Assembly: GCA_034925865.1 (NCBI GenBank)
Contig: JAYFRN010000025.1
Location: forward strand, 1 to 64,000
DNA length: 64,000 bases
DNA from: Oscillospiraceae bacterium
Lineage (GTDB): Bacteria > Bacillota > Clostridia > Oscillospirales > SIG627
Direction of reading: 5' to 3'
The stretch's first letter is position 1, and each line of letters opens with the position of its first letter. This document shows positions 34,137 through 44,974 of the stretch, piece by piece. The position numbers and the translations under genes were made by a program. The notes beneath the pieces were generated by a model that saw nothing but the letters and a program-made list of their open reading frames with translations, had not been told where the DNA came from and ran no database searches.

Positions 34137-37100
34137 ATGAAAAGAGTCCTGTCAAGGACACTGGCCGCGTTCATTGCATGCCTTATGTTCATGAGCGCGC
34201 TCGGTGTAAATGTGTCCGCAGCTGAAACTTCCGATACGGATAAAGCTACAAAGCTCGAACAGATTAAAGAGCTTTTGTCCGCGATCACTTATGACGAGTA
34301 CTCGGCGCGATACAGCAATATCGCCCGCGGTACCTCAAAAGTAACTATCAAGGGCAGTGATTACAACGCATCCGAGACGACCGCGAAGGTTACCGTGAAC
34401 CCAAGCGATGTCGATGGCAGCAACGGATCCGTGCTTGTGCCCGAGGAAGGCGATGTCACCTTCAATTTCAACATGCAGACGGAAGGCATGTACAAGATTA
34501 CCATTGAATATTATCCTTATCCCGGAAGATCCACAACGATAGAGCGCGCGCTGCTCATTGATGGGAAATATCCTTTCAAAGAGTCACGCTATCTATCGTT
34601 AAGCGGCGTTTGGAAGGACAAATATCTCGAAGGAGAAGGAACGTCACGCGGCTTTGAGCTGGATATGTACGGCAACGAGCTGCGTCCGACGAAAACGGAA
34701 TCACCGGAATGGCGCACCATGGACTTCATCGAGTCCACCGGTTATTATCTTGAGCCGTTCGAATTCTACATATCCGCGGGAGATCACACTCTCACACTCG
34801 GCGAAGTTAAAGAGCCGATCATCATCAAGTCGATCACTCTACAGCCGGCTGAGGATACAATTTCCTACTCCGAATACAAATCAAAATACGACGCAAAAGG
34901 CGCGAAGACAGCGGATGCCGAACCGGTAAGAATTCAGGCCGAACATCCGGATGCCTCCTCCGCGCAAATCATCTATCCCTTAAACGACAGAACCTCTGCC
35001 ATTACGGAACCGCAGGATCCGTCCCTTGTCTGCCTTAACACGATAGGCGGGGATAAATGGCAAACAGTCGGAGATTGGGTAAGATGGAGCTTCACGGTTC
35101 CCGAAACGGGCTATTACAGAATAGCTTTGCGTTATTTACAAAACTTTTCATCCGGTCTTTATGTCTCCAGAAAAATAAAAATAGACGGCGAAGTACCTTT
35201 CGCAGAAGCCAAGAAATGCAAATTCAATTATAATGACGATTGGAGTGTTCAGACACTCGGAAACGGCGAAACCGAATACGAATTTTATCTTGAAGCCGGC
35301 AAGGATCATATGATTGAAATGGAGGTCGTTCTCGGTGATATGGCCGATATCCTCCATCAGGTCGAAGTCGCGATGACAACTCTCAACAACTATTATCTCA
35401 AGATATTGATGCTGACTGGTCCCACGCCGGATATTTACAGAACATATAAATTCGACGAACAGCTCCCCGAAGTGTTTATGGGGCTTCAAACATATTCAAA
35501 GCTTTTCTATAAGATATCCGATGAACTTGAGGCGATAATAGGAAGCAAAGGCGAAAATTCTGTCATTCTCGACAATACCGCGTTCCTTTTGAGCAGAATG
35601 AACAGCGATTATCAGATTGCAAAGAATTTTTCCACTTTCAAGGATTATATCGGAAGCCTTGGTACGTGGATAATGAACACGAAGAATCAGCCGCTTCTTT
35701 TAGATTATATCGAATTCACTCCGGCCGGTTCGAAGCTTCCGCAAGCGAACGCAAACTTCTGGCAGGCGTTTGCTCATGAATTCTCTTCCTTTATAATGAG
35801 CTTCTTTGCTGATTACAACTCGCTGGGAGCAAAAGACAACGGAACAGGAAAAGATCTTCCCACAGTAGAAACATGGATCTTCTCAGGCCGTGACCAGACT
35901 CAGATAGTCAGAAGCATGATTAATGATGATTTTATGAGCGCCTATAATATAAAGATAGATTTGAAGCTGGTCGCCGGAGGCACTCTTCTTCCCGCCACGC
36001 TTTCCGGAACAGGTCCTGACATTGCTCTTTCTCAGGGATCCGGAGACATTATTAACTATGCGATACGTTCGGCAGTTATGGGTATCAACCCCGCGGCATA
36101 TGAACCGGAGGAAGGTAAGACCTATACTGATGCCGAGCTTGATACGATGGCAAAGAACCGAGAAATTTTCTCTGACTATGATCAGATAGTAGCGGAACGT
36201 TATGATCCGTCGGCGCTCATCCCGCTTACTCTTTACGGTAAATCATACGGACTTCCCGAAACCCAAAGCTTTTCGATGCTATTCTACAGAATGGATATAT
36301 TGGCGAAGATTGGTATAGAGGTTCCGGAGACATGGGACGATGTATACGCGATAATACCCGCGCTCCAGAACAACAACCTTCAGTTCGGTATGCCAAACTC
36401 TTTGGCCGGCACATTGCTTTTCATGTATCAGAAGAACGAACCATTGTATAAGCCTGCTGTGAACGACAACCCGCTTACATACGGTATGCAGATAAATCTT
36501 GACAGCAACGTCGCTCTCGACAGCTTCAAGCAGATGTGCGAATTTATAACAATGTATAATTTCCCGAAGGATTATGATTTCGCCAACCGTTTCCGCTCGG
36601 GTGAAATGCCAATCGGTATAGCGGATTACACTACATACAGCCTTCTTACAATATTTGCTCCCGAAATACGCGGACTTTGGGAATTCACTCTTATCCCCGG
36701 TACTCCTGACGCATCCGGGCAAGTCAATCATTCTGTGAACAGCGGCGTTTCCGCGGTTATGATGATGCGCGGATGCAAAGACGTTGAAAGCGCGTGGACA
36801 TTCATGAAATGGTGGACGGGTGAACAGGCTCAGGGAAGATACGGAAACGAGCTTCTCGCTCTTCTGGGACCTTCCGGGCGTCATCCAACCGCGAACCTTA
36901 ACGCTCTTTACAAACAGCCCTGGCCCAGCGCAGACAGAAAGAACCTTGAAGAAGGCTTCAAACATCTGACCTCAACGCCTGAAATGCCGGGCGGCTATAT
37001 TATTTCCAGAGACGTTCAATTTGCTTTCCTTAAAGTTTATAACGATAATACGGTTCCGATTGAAACGCTTCTCAATTACATTGAAGACATGAACAAAGAA

Positions 37101-37175
37101 CTTTCGAGAAAGCGGGAAGAATTCAATCTTCCGACGCTTGACGATCCCACAACATGGCAAACAGCCCAAAAATAA
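34137..37175 (+). CDS. Giant extracellular solute-binding protein with two carbohydrate-binding-like domains
   Basis: 1012 residues, more than twice the length of usual sugar binding proteins. Residues 1-28 form a signal peptide with no lipobox Cys. Two beta-sandwich segments (about 55-250 and 265-410) share the pattern GxYxIxIxYYPYPGRSTTIERALLIDG / GYYRIALRYLQNFSSGLYVSRKIKIDG typical of CBM6/35-like domains. A helical linker leads to a family 1-type binding protein (about 560-990) with GPDIAL, YGLPETQSFSMLFYRMD and WTFMKWW motifs. It presumably captures oligosaccharides for the permeases that follow. GGAGG precedes ATG 34137. How it is retained at the surface is unclear. Confidence 0.82.
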   Translation: MKRVLSRTLAAFIACLMFMSALGVNVSAAETSDTDKATKLEQIKELLSAITYDEYSARYSNIARGTSKVTIKGSDYNASETTAKVTVNPSDVDGSNGSVLVPEEGDVTFNFNMQTEGMYKITIEYYPYPGRSTTIERALLIDGKYPFKESRYLSLSGVWKDKYLEGEGTSRGFELDMYGNELRPTKTESPEWRTMDFIESTGYYLEPFEFYISAGDHTLTLGEVKEPIIIKSITLQPAEDTISYSEYKSKYDAKGAKTADAEPVRIQAEHPDASSAQIIYPLNDRTSAITEPQDPSLVCLNTIGGDKWQTVGDWVRWSFTVPETGYYRIALRYLQNFSSGLYVSRKIKIDGEVPFAEAKKCKFNYNDDWSVQTLGNGETEYEFYLEAGKDHMIEMEVVLGDMADILHQVEVAMTTLNNYYLKILMLTGPTPDIYRTYKFDEQLPEVFMGLQTYSKLFYKISDELEAIIGSKGENSVILDNTAFLLSRMNSDYQIAKNFSTFKDYIGSLGTWIMNTKNQPLLLDYIEFTPAGSKLPQANANFWQAFAHEFSSFIMSFFADYNSLGAKDNGTGKDLPTVETWIFSGRDQTQIVRSMINDDFMSAYNIKIDLKLVAGGTLLPATLSGTGPDIALSQGSGDIINYAIRSAVMGINPAAYEPEEGKTYTDAELDTMAKNREIFSDYDQIVAERYDPSALIPLTLYGKSYGLPETQSFSMLFYRMDILAKIGIEVPETWDDVYAIIPALQNNNLQFGMPNSLAGTLLFMYQKNEPLYKPAVNDNPLTYGMQINLDSNVALDSFKQMCEFITMYNFPKDYDFANRFRSGEMPIGIADYTTYSLLTIFAPEIRGLWEFTLIPGTPDASGQVNHSVNSGVSAVMMMRGCKDVESAWTFMKWWTGEQAQGRYGNELLALLGPSGRHPTANLNALYKQPWPSADRKNLEEGFKHLTSTPEMPGGYIISRDVQFAFLKVYNDNTVPIETLLNYIEDMNKELSRKREEFNLPTLDDPTTWQTAQK

Positions 37176-37196
37176 TAAAGTAAGGAGAGAATTTTC

Positions 37197-38150
37197 ATGT
37201 CGGACAACAATGCCGTACAGACAAAAAAGCCCAAGACACGCGGCGAAATGACGAATTTTCAATGGACGCTTCGAGAAATGAGAGTAAATAAGGTAGCTTA
37301 CTTTTTACTTGCTCCATTCTTCATCCTGTTCTTCATTTTCACTGTGCTGCCGGTTATTTTATCTTTGTTTTTCAGCTTTACAATATTCAATATGCTCGAA
37401 CCGCCGAAGTTCGTCTTTATGGACAACTACATAAGACTTCTGCTCGACGATGACATATTTCTGCTTTCAGTAAAAAACACATTTTTCTTCGCTGCGATAA
37501 CCGGGCCTTTATCTTATTTCCTTTCGTTGATGTTTGCCTGGTTCATCAATGAGCTTACTCCCAGAATAAGATCAATCGTAACGCTGATATTCTACGCTCC
37601 GAGTATTTCCGGAAATGTATATCTGATTTTTACGATTCTGTTTACCACAGACCAACATGGTCTGGTAAACGGTACTCTTATGAAATATGGTGTAATCACA
37701 AAGCCGATAGCATTTTTCGCCGATCCTAAATGGATAATACCCCTCGTAATCGTTGTCGCTCTTTGGATAAGCTTAGGCACATCGTTCCTTGCCTTTATCG
37801 CCGGTTTCCAGATAGTCGACAGAAGCCTTTACGAAGCTGCCGCCGTGGACGGCGTGAAGAACAGATGGCAGGAGCTTTGGTTCGTGACTCTGCCCTATAT
37901 GCGCCCTCAAATGATGTTCGGCGCAATTCTCGCCATAACCGGTTCTTTCAGTTTCGGAGGCATCATAACAGGTCTTTGCGGCTTCCCAAGCCCGGATTAC
38001 TGCGCGCATACCATGATGCATCATCTTGAAGACTACGGCAATTTGCGTTTTGAAATGGGATACGCTTCCGCGATAGCGGTTCTGCTGTTCATATTGATGA
38101 TCGGAAGCAACGCCGTCGTCAGAAAATTGCTGTCAAAGGTAGGTACCTGA
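37197..38150 (+). CDS. Sugar ABC transporter permease, MalF/UgpA type (pair 1)
   Basis: 317 residues, six TM segments. The ATPase-contact EAA loop reads EAAAVDGVKNRWQELWFVTLPYMRP (near 215). It lies 21 bases after the binding protein and two bases before its MalG-type partner, so the two form a heterodimer. Confidence 0.92.
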   Translation: MSDNNAVQTKKPKTRGEMTNFQWTLREMRVNKVAYFLLAPFFILFFIFTVLPVILSLFFSFTIFNMLEPPKFVFMDNYIRLLLDDDIFLLSVKNTFFFAAITGPLSYFLSLMFAWFINELTPRIRSIVTLIFYAPSISGNVYLIFTILFTTDQHGLVNGTLMKYGVITKPIAFFADPKWIIPLVIVVALWISLGTSFLAFIAGFQIVDRSLYEAAAVDGVKNRWQELWFVTLPYMRPQMMFGAILAITGSFSFGGIITGLCGFPSPDYCAHTMMHHLEDYGNLRFEMGYASAIAVLLFILMIGSNAVVRKLLSKVGT

Positions 38151-38152
38151 TC

Positions 38153-39025
38153 ATGAGTAAGCTGAGAATCAGAAAATCAAACCATGCCATGAACCGCTCT
38201 TTCAGCGGGGATGTCGGAATCAATATTATACTGCTGATATTCGGCGCGTTCATGTTTCTTCCGATGCTTTATACAATACTTCAATCGCTCAAACCTCTTG
38301 ACGAGCTTTGGATATTCCCTCCCCGGCTCTATGTAGTAAATCCTACCGGAAAGAATTTTTCAGATCTCTTTAAGCTGATGTCAGCTTCGCAGGTTCCGTT
38401 TTCGAGATATATATTTAACACTGTGTTTACATCTGTAATCGGAACATTCGGAAACGTAATGTTATCATCTTTTGCGGCTTATGCGCTTGCAAAAATAAAA
38501 TTCCCAGGAAGAAAGTTTTTCTTCGATATTATAGTATACTCACTAATGTTCAACGCGACCGTTACCGCAATCACCAACTTTATCACAATGAGCCTTCTCG
38601 GATGGGTTGATACATATCTCGCAATCGTCGTTCCCGCTTTTGCGTCTACCCTCGGCCTATACCTGATGAAGCAGTTTATGGAAACAAGCGTTCCCGACAG
38701 CGTGCTGGAATCCGCGCGTCTTGACGGCGCAAGCGAAATGAGAGTTCTGTGGACAATAGCGATGCCAATGGTAAAGCCTGCGTGGCTCACCCTGATAATA
38801 TTTTCGTTCCAGGGATTGTGGAACCAGGGCGCATCGCTTTACATTCATAGCGAACAGCTCAAGAGCTTCGGATACGCAATCGGACAGATCATAAGCGGAG
38901 GTATCGTCCGCGCCGGCGCAGGAGCCGCGTCCACAGTCGTAATGATGTCGGTGCCAATTATAGTATTCGTAGTATCACAAAGTAATATTATAGAAACAAT
39001 GTCCACATCGGGCATGAAGGATTAA
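38153..39025 (+). CDS. Sugar ABC transporter permease, MalG/UgpE type (pair 1)
   Basis: 290 residues, six TM segments. The EAA loop is ESARLDGASEMRVLWTIAMPMVKP (near 180). It is coupled to the MalF-type gene (two-base gap) and followed closely by the NHL/Yip1 gene. Confidence 0.92.
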   Translation: MSKLRIRKSNHAMNRSFSGDVGINIILLIFGAFMFLPMLYTILQSLKPLDELWIFPPRLYVVNPTGKNFSDLFKLMSASQVPFSRYIFNTVFTSVIGTFGNVMLSSFAAYALAKIKFPGRKFFFDIIVYSLMFNATVTAITNFITMSLLGWVDTYLAIVVPAFASTLGLYLMKQFMETSVPDSVLESARLDGASEMRVLWTIAMPMVKPAWLTLIIFSFQGLWNQGASLYIHSEQLKSFGYAIGQIISGGIVRAGAGAASTVVMMSVPIIVFVVSQSNIIETMSTSGMKD

Positions 39026-39035
39026 GGAGGATATG

Positions 39036-41171
39036 ATGAAAAAATTTGCTAGAATCCTTATAATTGCTTTATGCCTGGCAACGGCATTTTCCGTCGCCGC
39101 TGCGGCAATAGTACCATATACTTCATATACATATGATTTGGAAAGATGGATGCTTGAAAGCCCGCACGCATATGTTCCGGATCGTGTAATTGATTCTAAA
39201 TTTATGGGTCTGGTCACTCCGCTCAATGATCCGACTGATATGTTCATCGATGATACTGGAAATGTATATATCGCCGACGCAAAAAATAACAGAATCGTAA
39301 TATGCGACGGTAACTACAAACCGTTTATGTTTCTCGACACATTTGTCAACAGCGAAGGAGTACTCGATGAGCTGACAACGCCGTCAGGAATATTCGTAAA
39401 TGAGAAGTATATTTATGTTGCGGATACGGACAATTACAGGATCGTTGTTTTTGAACGCAACACCGGAAAATTTGTACGTATTTTCGAGGAACCGAAGGGT
39501 GATGTTTTTCCGGAAAACCATATATACAAGCCTGTCGCTCTCGCGGTTGACCATGCGGATAGAATGTATGTAATAGGTGCAAATACCCATTATGGTGTAA
39601 TAGCATTGAATTCAGACGGAGTATTCACGGGATTTCTCGGAGCACAGACAGCCTCTCTTAACGCGTGGGAAATATTCTGGATGATGATTCAGACAAAGGA
39701 ACAGAAAGCCAACCAGAAAAGCGTTGTTCCTACAGAATATAACAATATTACCATAGATCAAAGCGGCTTTATTTATGTAACAACAAATACTGTAGATGAA
39801 GGAGCTTTGATCAGCGCAATAGAAGGCAAATCTAAAGCAGGAACATATATGCCGGTGAAAATGTTAAATCCGAAGGGTGACGATGTAATGACCCGTTCCG
39901 GATTTTACCCGCCGGCGGGCGAGCTGCTTTGGTTTTTCGCAAACACGAACGGACAATCTGCGGGTGTCTCAAGCATCATCGATGTTGCTCTCGGCCCTGA
40001 CGGGATGTGGAGTATTGTCGACTCGAATCGTCAGAAGATATACACCTATGACCACGATGGAAAGCTTCTGTTCGTTTTCGGTGAAAAGGGAACTCAGATA
40101 GGTCAGCTTCAAAGCGTTTCGTCTATATGCTACAAAGGGACCGATCTTCTTGCAATGGATAAGACGACGGACTCTATTACAGTATATAAACGTACAGATT
40201 ACGGTGATTTCATAGCAGCTGCTCTCCAAAACAATACAGAGAGAAACTATAATTCTGCTGTAGACTACTGGAAGGAACTGCTTCAGAGAAACGCGAACTT
40301 TGATCAGGCTTACATCGGAATCGGCGATTCGCTTTACAGAGAAGGAAAATATCAGGAAGCATTCGAATATTATGAGGTTACTTACTCGGTTCAGAAATGT
40401 TCCGATTCCTTCAAAAATATTCGGAAACAATGGATAGAAAAATATATACTCATTATACCGGCGGTTATAATTTTAGTAGTGCTGTTGTTATCAAAATTCT
40501 TTAAATATGCTAACAAGGTTAATAAAGCCGGTCAGGTAATGAAGGAAAAGAGAACACTGAAAGAAGCCGTGCTTTACGGATTCCATGTGATTTTCCATCC
40601 TTTCGACGGATTCTGGGATTTAAAGCATGAAAAACGCGGTAATTTAAAAGGTGCTATTTTCATTATTGCTTTTACCGTAGTTGCATTTATATACCAGGGG
40701 CTTGGAAAGGCATTTATTTTCAGTCCTTACAATCAGGGAATTAACTTCTTCGGCGAAATTCTTTCTGTTTTAACACCGTATTTCCTTTGGTCACTTGCCA
40801 ACTGGTGTCTTACGACTTTATTTGACGGCGAAGGAAGCTTCAAAGATATATGTATCGCCACGGCATATTCAATGCTGCCGCTGCCGTTAATGATCATACC
40901 GGCGACTCTTTTGACAAATGTCATAACTATTGAAGAAGCATCGCTTGTCAATCTCTTCGTACAGATAGCATATATATGGATGGGATTCCTGTTATTCTTC
41001 GGAATGATGGTGACACACGATTATTCACTATCAAAGAATATCCTTACATCTCTCGGCACACTTGTTGGAATGGCGTTTATCATGTTCGTCGGAGTTCTTT
41101 TCTCAGGACTTCTCGCGAAGCTCTTCCAGTTCTTTTATAACATTTATGTCGAGCTCTCATACCGAATGTAA
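39036..41171 (+). CDS. NHL-repeat, TPR and Yip1-domain membrane protein
   Basis: About 711 residues. The signal peptide (1-25) is followed by an extracytoplasmic beta-propeller of NHL-type repeats (about 65-390; examples DPTDMFIDDTGNVYIADAKN, YIYVADTDNYRIVVFERNT, DVALGPDGMWSIVD). A TPR-like pair follows (about 400-455: NYNSAVDYWKELLQRN, YREGKYQEAFEYYEV). A TM segment (near 475) leads to a C-terminal Yip1-like domain with about five TM helices. Such proteins accompany DUF5696 and permease genes in Firmicutes carbohydrate operons; their role is not established. ATG 39036 is preferred to 39033 because AAGGAGG ends at 39030. Confidence 0.75.
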   Translation: MKKFARILIIALCLATAFSVAAAAIVPYTSYTYDLERWMLESPHAYVPDRVIDSKFMGLVTPLNDPTDMFIDDTGNVYIADAKNNRIVICDGNYKPFMFLDTFVNSEGVLDELTTPSGIFVNEKYIYVADTDNYRIVVFERNTGKFVRIFEEPKGDVFPENHIYKPVALAVDHADRMYVIGANTHYGVIALNSDGVFTGFLGAQTASLNAWEIFWMMIQTKEQKANQKSVVPTEYNNITIDQSGFIYVTTNTVDEGALISAIEGKSKAGTYMPVKMLNPKGDDVMTRSGFYPPAGELLWFFANTNGQSAGVSSIIDVALGPDGMWSIVDSNRQKIYTYDHDGKLLFVFGEKGTQIGQLQSVSSICYKGTDLLAMDKTTDSITVYKRTDYGDFIAAALQNNTERNYNSAVDYWKELLQRNANFDQAYIGIGDSLYREGKYQEAFEYYEVTYSVQKCSDSFKNIRKQWIEKYILIIPAVIILVVLLLSKFFKYANKVNKAGQVMKEKRTLKEAVLYGFHVIFHPFDGFWDLKHEKRGNLKGAIFIIAFTVVAFIYQGLGKAFIFSPYNQGINFFGEILSVLTPYFLWSLANWCLTTLFDGEGSFKDICIATAYSMLPLPLMIIPATLLTNVITIEEASLVNLFVQIAYIWMGFLLFFGMMVTHDYSLSKNILTSLGTLVGMAFIMFVGVLFSGLLAKLFQFFYNIYVELSYRM

Positions 41172-41200
41172 CTGTAACAGAATTAAGAAAGGAGCAAATT

Positions 41201-43954
41201 ATGAAAATCAAGCAAACGATTTCAATTCTGCTGACCACTTTTATGTTGGCGGGAACTCTCTCTTCTCTGTCTGTACAACCGGTATCTGCGGCAGATGATG
41301 AAAAAGAGAAAATTAATTATATCACAACATCGTATGCGAATCCTGAAGAAAAGCTTGCGACGATGACAATGGTATATTCCGCCAACGGAACCGAGTTTTA
41401 TTATCAGAATGAAACCGGTGAAGTAGCGGTCAGGAATACAACGACCGGTCAGATTCTTTTTACTAATCCATACGATGTCGGAAGCGAAAAAACATACGGA
41501 TCCGAGACCGTTAAACAGAAGATCCTGTCTCAGATATTGCTGAACTATACTACGCTTTCAACAAACACGACGTATGATTTGTCCAGCTATACGGATGCAG
41601 CTCTGAAGAATCAGATTGCGCTCAAGATGATAAAGGGCGGAATCAGGGTTGAATATACTATCGGTTCGACATCAAAAAGGCAAATCGTTCCGAGAAGAAT
41701 ATCGAAGGAGCGCTTTGAAACGCAAATTATTGATAAAATAACAGATAGTTTTGTCAAGGGAAAAGTAGCAGCGTTCTATATAATAAAAGATCCAAAAGAT
41801 CCAAATTTGAATGATAAGCAGCGCAAGGAAATGATTGCGTCACTGCCTATTACTGAGAAATTCCCAGTATATGTTATATCTTCGGATGTTAACCAAAATG
41901 AAATCAACACACTGGAAGGTTTCATAAAAAAATATACGGATTATACTCTTGAAGACATGATGGCAGATCACGCGGAAACCGAATACGTTCTCGGAAACGC
42001 GTCGCCTCCTGTTTTCAAAATGGCGCTTGAGTATAAGATAGATTCTGACGGCGGGTTTACAGTCACGATGCCTGCGCGCGGAATACAGTTTGACGCCGCG
42101 ACATATTCGTTGAACAATATCGATATACTTCCGTATTTCGGCTGCGGCAATATCAGCGAAACAGGATACGGCTTTGTGCCTGACGGAAGCGGAGCGATAA
42201 TAAGATTCGAGGATGTCGCAGACGCAAATGTTACTGTTGCCGCTCAGCTCTACGGCAACGACAGCGCATTCCACGATGAAACGTTTGGAACCGCTTACGG
42301 CGGAAACATGGAAATTTGGAGACTGCCGGTATTCGGAATAGTAAGAAACTCTGAATTTTCATATGTCAAAAAAGTAAGCGAACAGGTTCAGAAAAAAGAC
42401 AGCGACGGAAATCCGATGGTAGATGAAAACGGCTCTCCTGTCATGGAGACTGTAGAAAAGACAGTTACTGAAAAGGACACCGTCACTCACGGCTATGTCG
42501 GAATAATCACCGAAGGCGAGAGCCTTTCAAGACTTCAATACAACGGCGGGGGCTCCGTCAATCCATATCAGACAATGTTCATGAAGGTGTTTCCGAGACA
42601 GACAGACTCATATCCGCTGTCAGGACTTACCGTTTCAGGCGGCACCGCAACCTATACAGTACAGTGCAAACGCAGATATGTAGGAAACTACACTATCAAA
42701 TTCAAAATGCTGTATGATAAGGATGCCACATATGTCGGAATGGCAAAAGCATACCGAGATTACCTTATCGGCAATGGAGAGCTTTCAAAGCTTGAAAACA
42801 CAGGAGATATTCCGCTTTATATCGAAACAATGGGAGATATCGACGCTATCGAAAAGAAAGTCGGAATGCCTGTAAACGTAAAAAAACCTCTTACAACCTT
42901 TGATCAAGCCCAGACAATACTTCAGGAGCTTATGGACGCAGGAATAAAGAATCTGAATCTGAAGTATATAGGATGGTACAACGGCGGACTTTATAATACT
43001 CCTCCCTGCAAGCTTTCTGTTGATAGCGTTCTTGGCGGTGAAAACGGGCTTAAAGCGCTGAACGAATTTGCGGAAGCAAACAATATAGGTTTATTCCCTG
43101 ATTTTGATTATCTTTATGTTCATTGGAGAGAGACTTTTGACGGATTCAACATGCGTCAGGATGCAGCTCAGACTGTAGAAGGCAGATTTGCGCGCCAAAA
43201 ATACTATTTCCCTGCAGCTCAGGCTTACTTTAATGCGGGTCCTCCGCTGATCTCCTCAAATGTAATACTGTCGTTCTATTCTAAGATTAAAGATAAATTC
43301 AATTCCTATGGAATTAAAGGCATATCCTTTGAAACAATGGGTCAGGCCCTTAATTCTGACAATAACGATGAAGCTCCGCTTAACCGCGAGGATTCAAAGG
43401 AATTGATTATTGATTTTCTTAAAAATGCTGTTGCTGATGGCAAAGAGGTTGTTGTAAGCGGCGGAAACGCATATACCATACCGTACGCAACTCACATTCT
43501 TGGTGTTCCGCTTGACAGCAGCAACAGAAACTATGAAAGCGAAAATGTTCCGTTCATAGGAATCGTACTCCATGGTTATAAAGAATTTTCCGGAACTGCA
43601 ATAAACCTTGCCGGCGATTATAAATACAATTTTCTCAAGCTGATTGAGAACGGTGCTGACCCATACTTTGTTATGTCATATGACAACACAGCCACACTTA
43701 GAAATTCGGATTACAGCCGTTATTACTCCGTACAGTACTCAATTTGGAAAGATGACGTCATATCGACGTATAAAGAACTGAATGATGTCCTGTCAAAAGT
43801 GAGAACAGCAACCATAGAAGCGCATGGACTTATCGATTACAGAGTTGTTCAGGTGACCTATTCGAACGGTGTCAAATTCATCCTCAATTATAATAACTAT
43901 GAGGTTGAGATAAACGGCGAAAAGATCCCAGCGCTCGGTTATCTTGTGAAATAG
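41201..43954 (+). CDS. Secreted DUF5696-type protein
   Basis: 917 residues with a cleavable signal (1-30). The sequence resembles the DUF5696 family found beside sugar ABC genes. A glycosidase-like TIM-barrel region is suggested from about 520 to 880 (NLNLKYIGWYNGG, FPDFDYLYVHW, GIKGISFETMG, VVVSGGNAYTIPYATHILGVPLD). The arrangement of possible acidic residues is reminiscent of glycoside hydrolases, but no catalytic pair can be assigned. The N-terminal half (about 40-500) is beta-rich. It may cut or bind the polymer imported by the operon. GGAG precedes the ATG. Confidence 0.72.
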   Translation: MKIKQTISILLTTFMLAGTLSSLSVQPVSAADDEKEKINYITTSYANPEEKLATMTMVYSANGTEFYYQNETGEVAVRNTTTGQILFTNPYDVGSEKTYGSETVKQKILSQILLNYTTLSTNTTYDLSSYTDAALKNQIALKMIKGGIRVEYTIGSTSKRQIVPRRISKERFETQIIDKITDSFVKGKVAAFYIIKDPKDPNLNDKQRKEMIASLPITEKFPVYVISSDVNQNEINTLEGFIKKYTDYTLEDMMADHAETEYVLGNASPPVFKMALEYKIDSDGGFTVTMPARGIQFDAATYSLNNIDILPYFGCGNISETGYGFVPDGSGAIIRFEDVADANVTVAAQLYGNDSAFHDETFGTAYGGNMEIWRLPVFGIVRNSEFSYVKKVSEQVQKKDSDGNPMVDENGSPVMETVEKTVTEKDTVTHGYVGIITEGESLSRLQYNGGGSVNPYQTMFMKVFPRQTDSYPLSGLTVSGGTATYTVQCKRRYVGNYTIKFKMLYDKDATYVGMAKAYRDYLIGNGELSKLENTGDIPLYIETMGDIDAIEKKVGMPVNVKKPLTTFDQAQTILQELMDAGIKNLNLKYIGWYNGGLYNTPPCKLSVDSVLGGENGLKALNEFAEANNIGLFPDFDYLYVHWRETFDGFNMRQDAAQTVEGRFARQKYYFPAAQAYFNAGPPLISSNVILSFYSKIKDKFNSYGIKGISFETMGQALNSDNNDEAPLNREDSKELIIDFLKNAVADGKEVVVSGGNAYTIPYATHILGVPLDSSNRNYESENVPFIGIVLHGYKEFSGTAINLAGDYKYNFLKLIENGADPYFVMSYDNTATLRNSDYSRYYSVQYSIWKDDVISTYKELNDVLSKVRTATIEAHGLIDYRVVQVTYSNGVKFILNYNNYEVEINGEKIPALGYLVK

Positions 43955-43964
43955 AAAGGGTGGT

Positions 43965-44957
43965 ATGCAGCTTATGAACAGCGGAGCAGCGGTAAAACAA
44001 ATACCGAACACACAGGTTAAAAAGCGTCGCAAAACCAAATCTCTCGATAAAAAAAAGGCGAGAATGGGTTGGATTTTTGTACTACCCTTCGTTCTCATCT
44101 TCGTGCTTGTATATGTCCCGATAGTATTTGATTCAATCAATTACAGTTTTAATGAAATAGAAATCCTTTCCGGCGGCGGATTCGACCTTGACTATGTGGG
44201 GTGGGATAACTACACATACGCTTTGATGGAAGACGCAAATTATGTTCAGGTTCTGACGACAGGCATACAACAGCTGATATTTGATATACCGGCAATCGTC
44301 ATATTCTCTTTGTTTATGGCAGTCCTGTTGAATCAGAAGATGGTCGGACGTACCTTTTTCAGAGCGGTATTTTTCATTCCAGTAATTCTTTCTACCGGTA
44401 TAATTGAAAGAATTGATACAGACAACCTCATGCGGACGGCAATTGACTCCGGAGTCGGTATTGAGACAGGCGATGATCAGATGAAAAACCAGGCTTCGCA
44501 GGTCATATCGATGATGGATGTTCGTGCCTTATTTGAAAACATGAAGGTCGGACAGGATCTTGTTAAATATGTCGTTCAAATGGTCAATAACATATATAAC
44601 ATTATAAACCGTTCCGGCGTACAGATGCTTATATTCCTTGCGGGGCTCCAGTCCATTTCGCCCGCGATTTACGAATCGTGCACAATGGAAGGTGCCACCG
44701 CGTGGGAGACCTTCTGGAAAATTACCTTCCCGATGATTTCTCCGATGATACTCGTCAACACGGTTTATACGGTAATTGACGCGTTCACATCACAGAACAA
44801 CACGGTAATGCAATATATTCAGAAAGTCGGCATAATGACAGACGGTAACGTAAAATCTTCCGCAATGAGCTGGATGTACTTCCTGATCGTAATGCTGATA
44901 ATATCTGTTGTTGCGGCATTGCTGAGCGCGTATGTATTCTACCAGCGCAAAGATTAA
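43965..44957 (+). CDS. Sugar ABC transporter permease, MalF type (pair 2)
   Basis: 330 residues, six TM segments. It starts with a Lys/Arg-rich cytoplasmic tail and has the EAA loop YESCTMEGATAWETFWKITFPMISP (near 240). A long extracytoplasmic/loop insertion (about 145-215, DTDNLMRTAIDSGVGIETGDDQ...) is unusual for MalF-type permeases of this size. The start is ATG 43965 or 43974; the AAAGGGTGG site fits both. Confidence 0.9.
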   Translation: MQLMNSGAAVKQIPNTQVKKRRKTKSLDKKKARMGWIFVLPFVLIFVLVYVPIVFDSINYSFNEIEILSGGGFDLDYVGWDNYTYALMEDANYVQVLTTGIQQLIFDIPAIVIFSLFMAVLLNQKMVGRTFFRAVFFIPVILSTGIIERIDTDNLMRTAIDSGVGIETGDDQMKNQASQVISMMDVRALFENMKVGQDLVKYVVQMVNNIYNIINRSGVQMLIFLAGLQSISPAIYESCTMEGATAWETFWKITFPMISPMILVNTVYTVIDAFTSQNNTVMQYIQKVGIMTDGNVKSSAMSWMYFLIVMLIISVVAALLSAYVFYQRKD

Positions 44958-44974
44958 GAAAGGAGGAGACAAAA

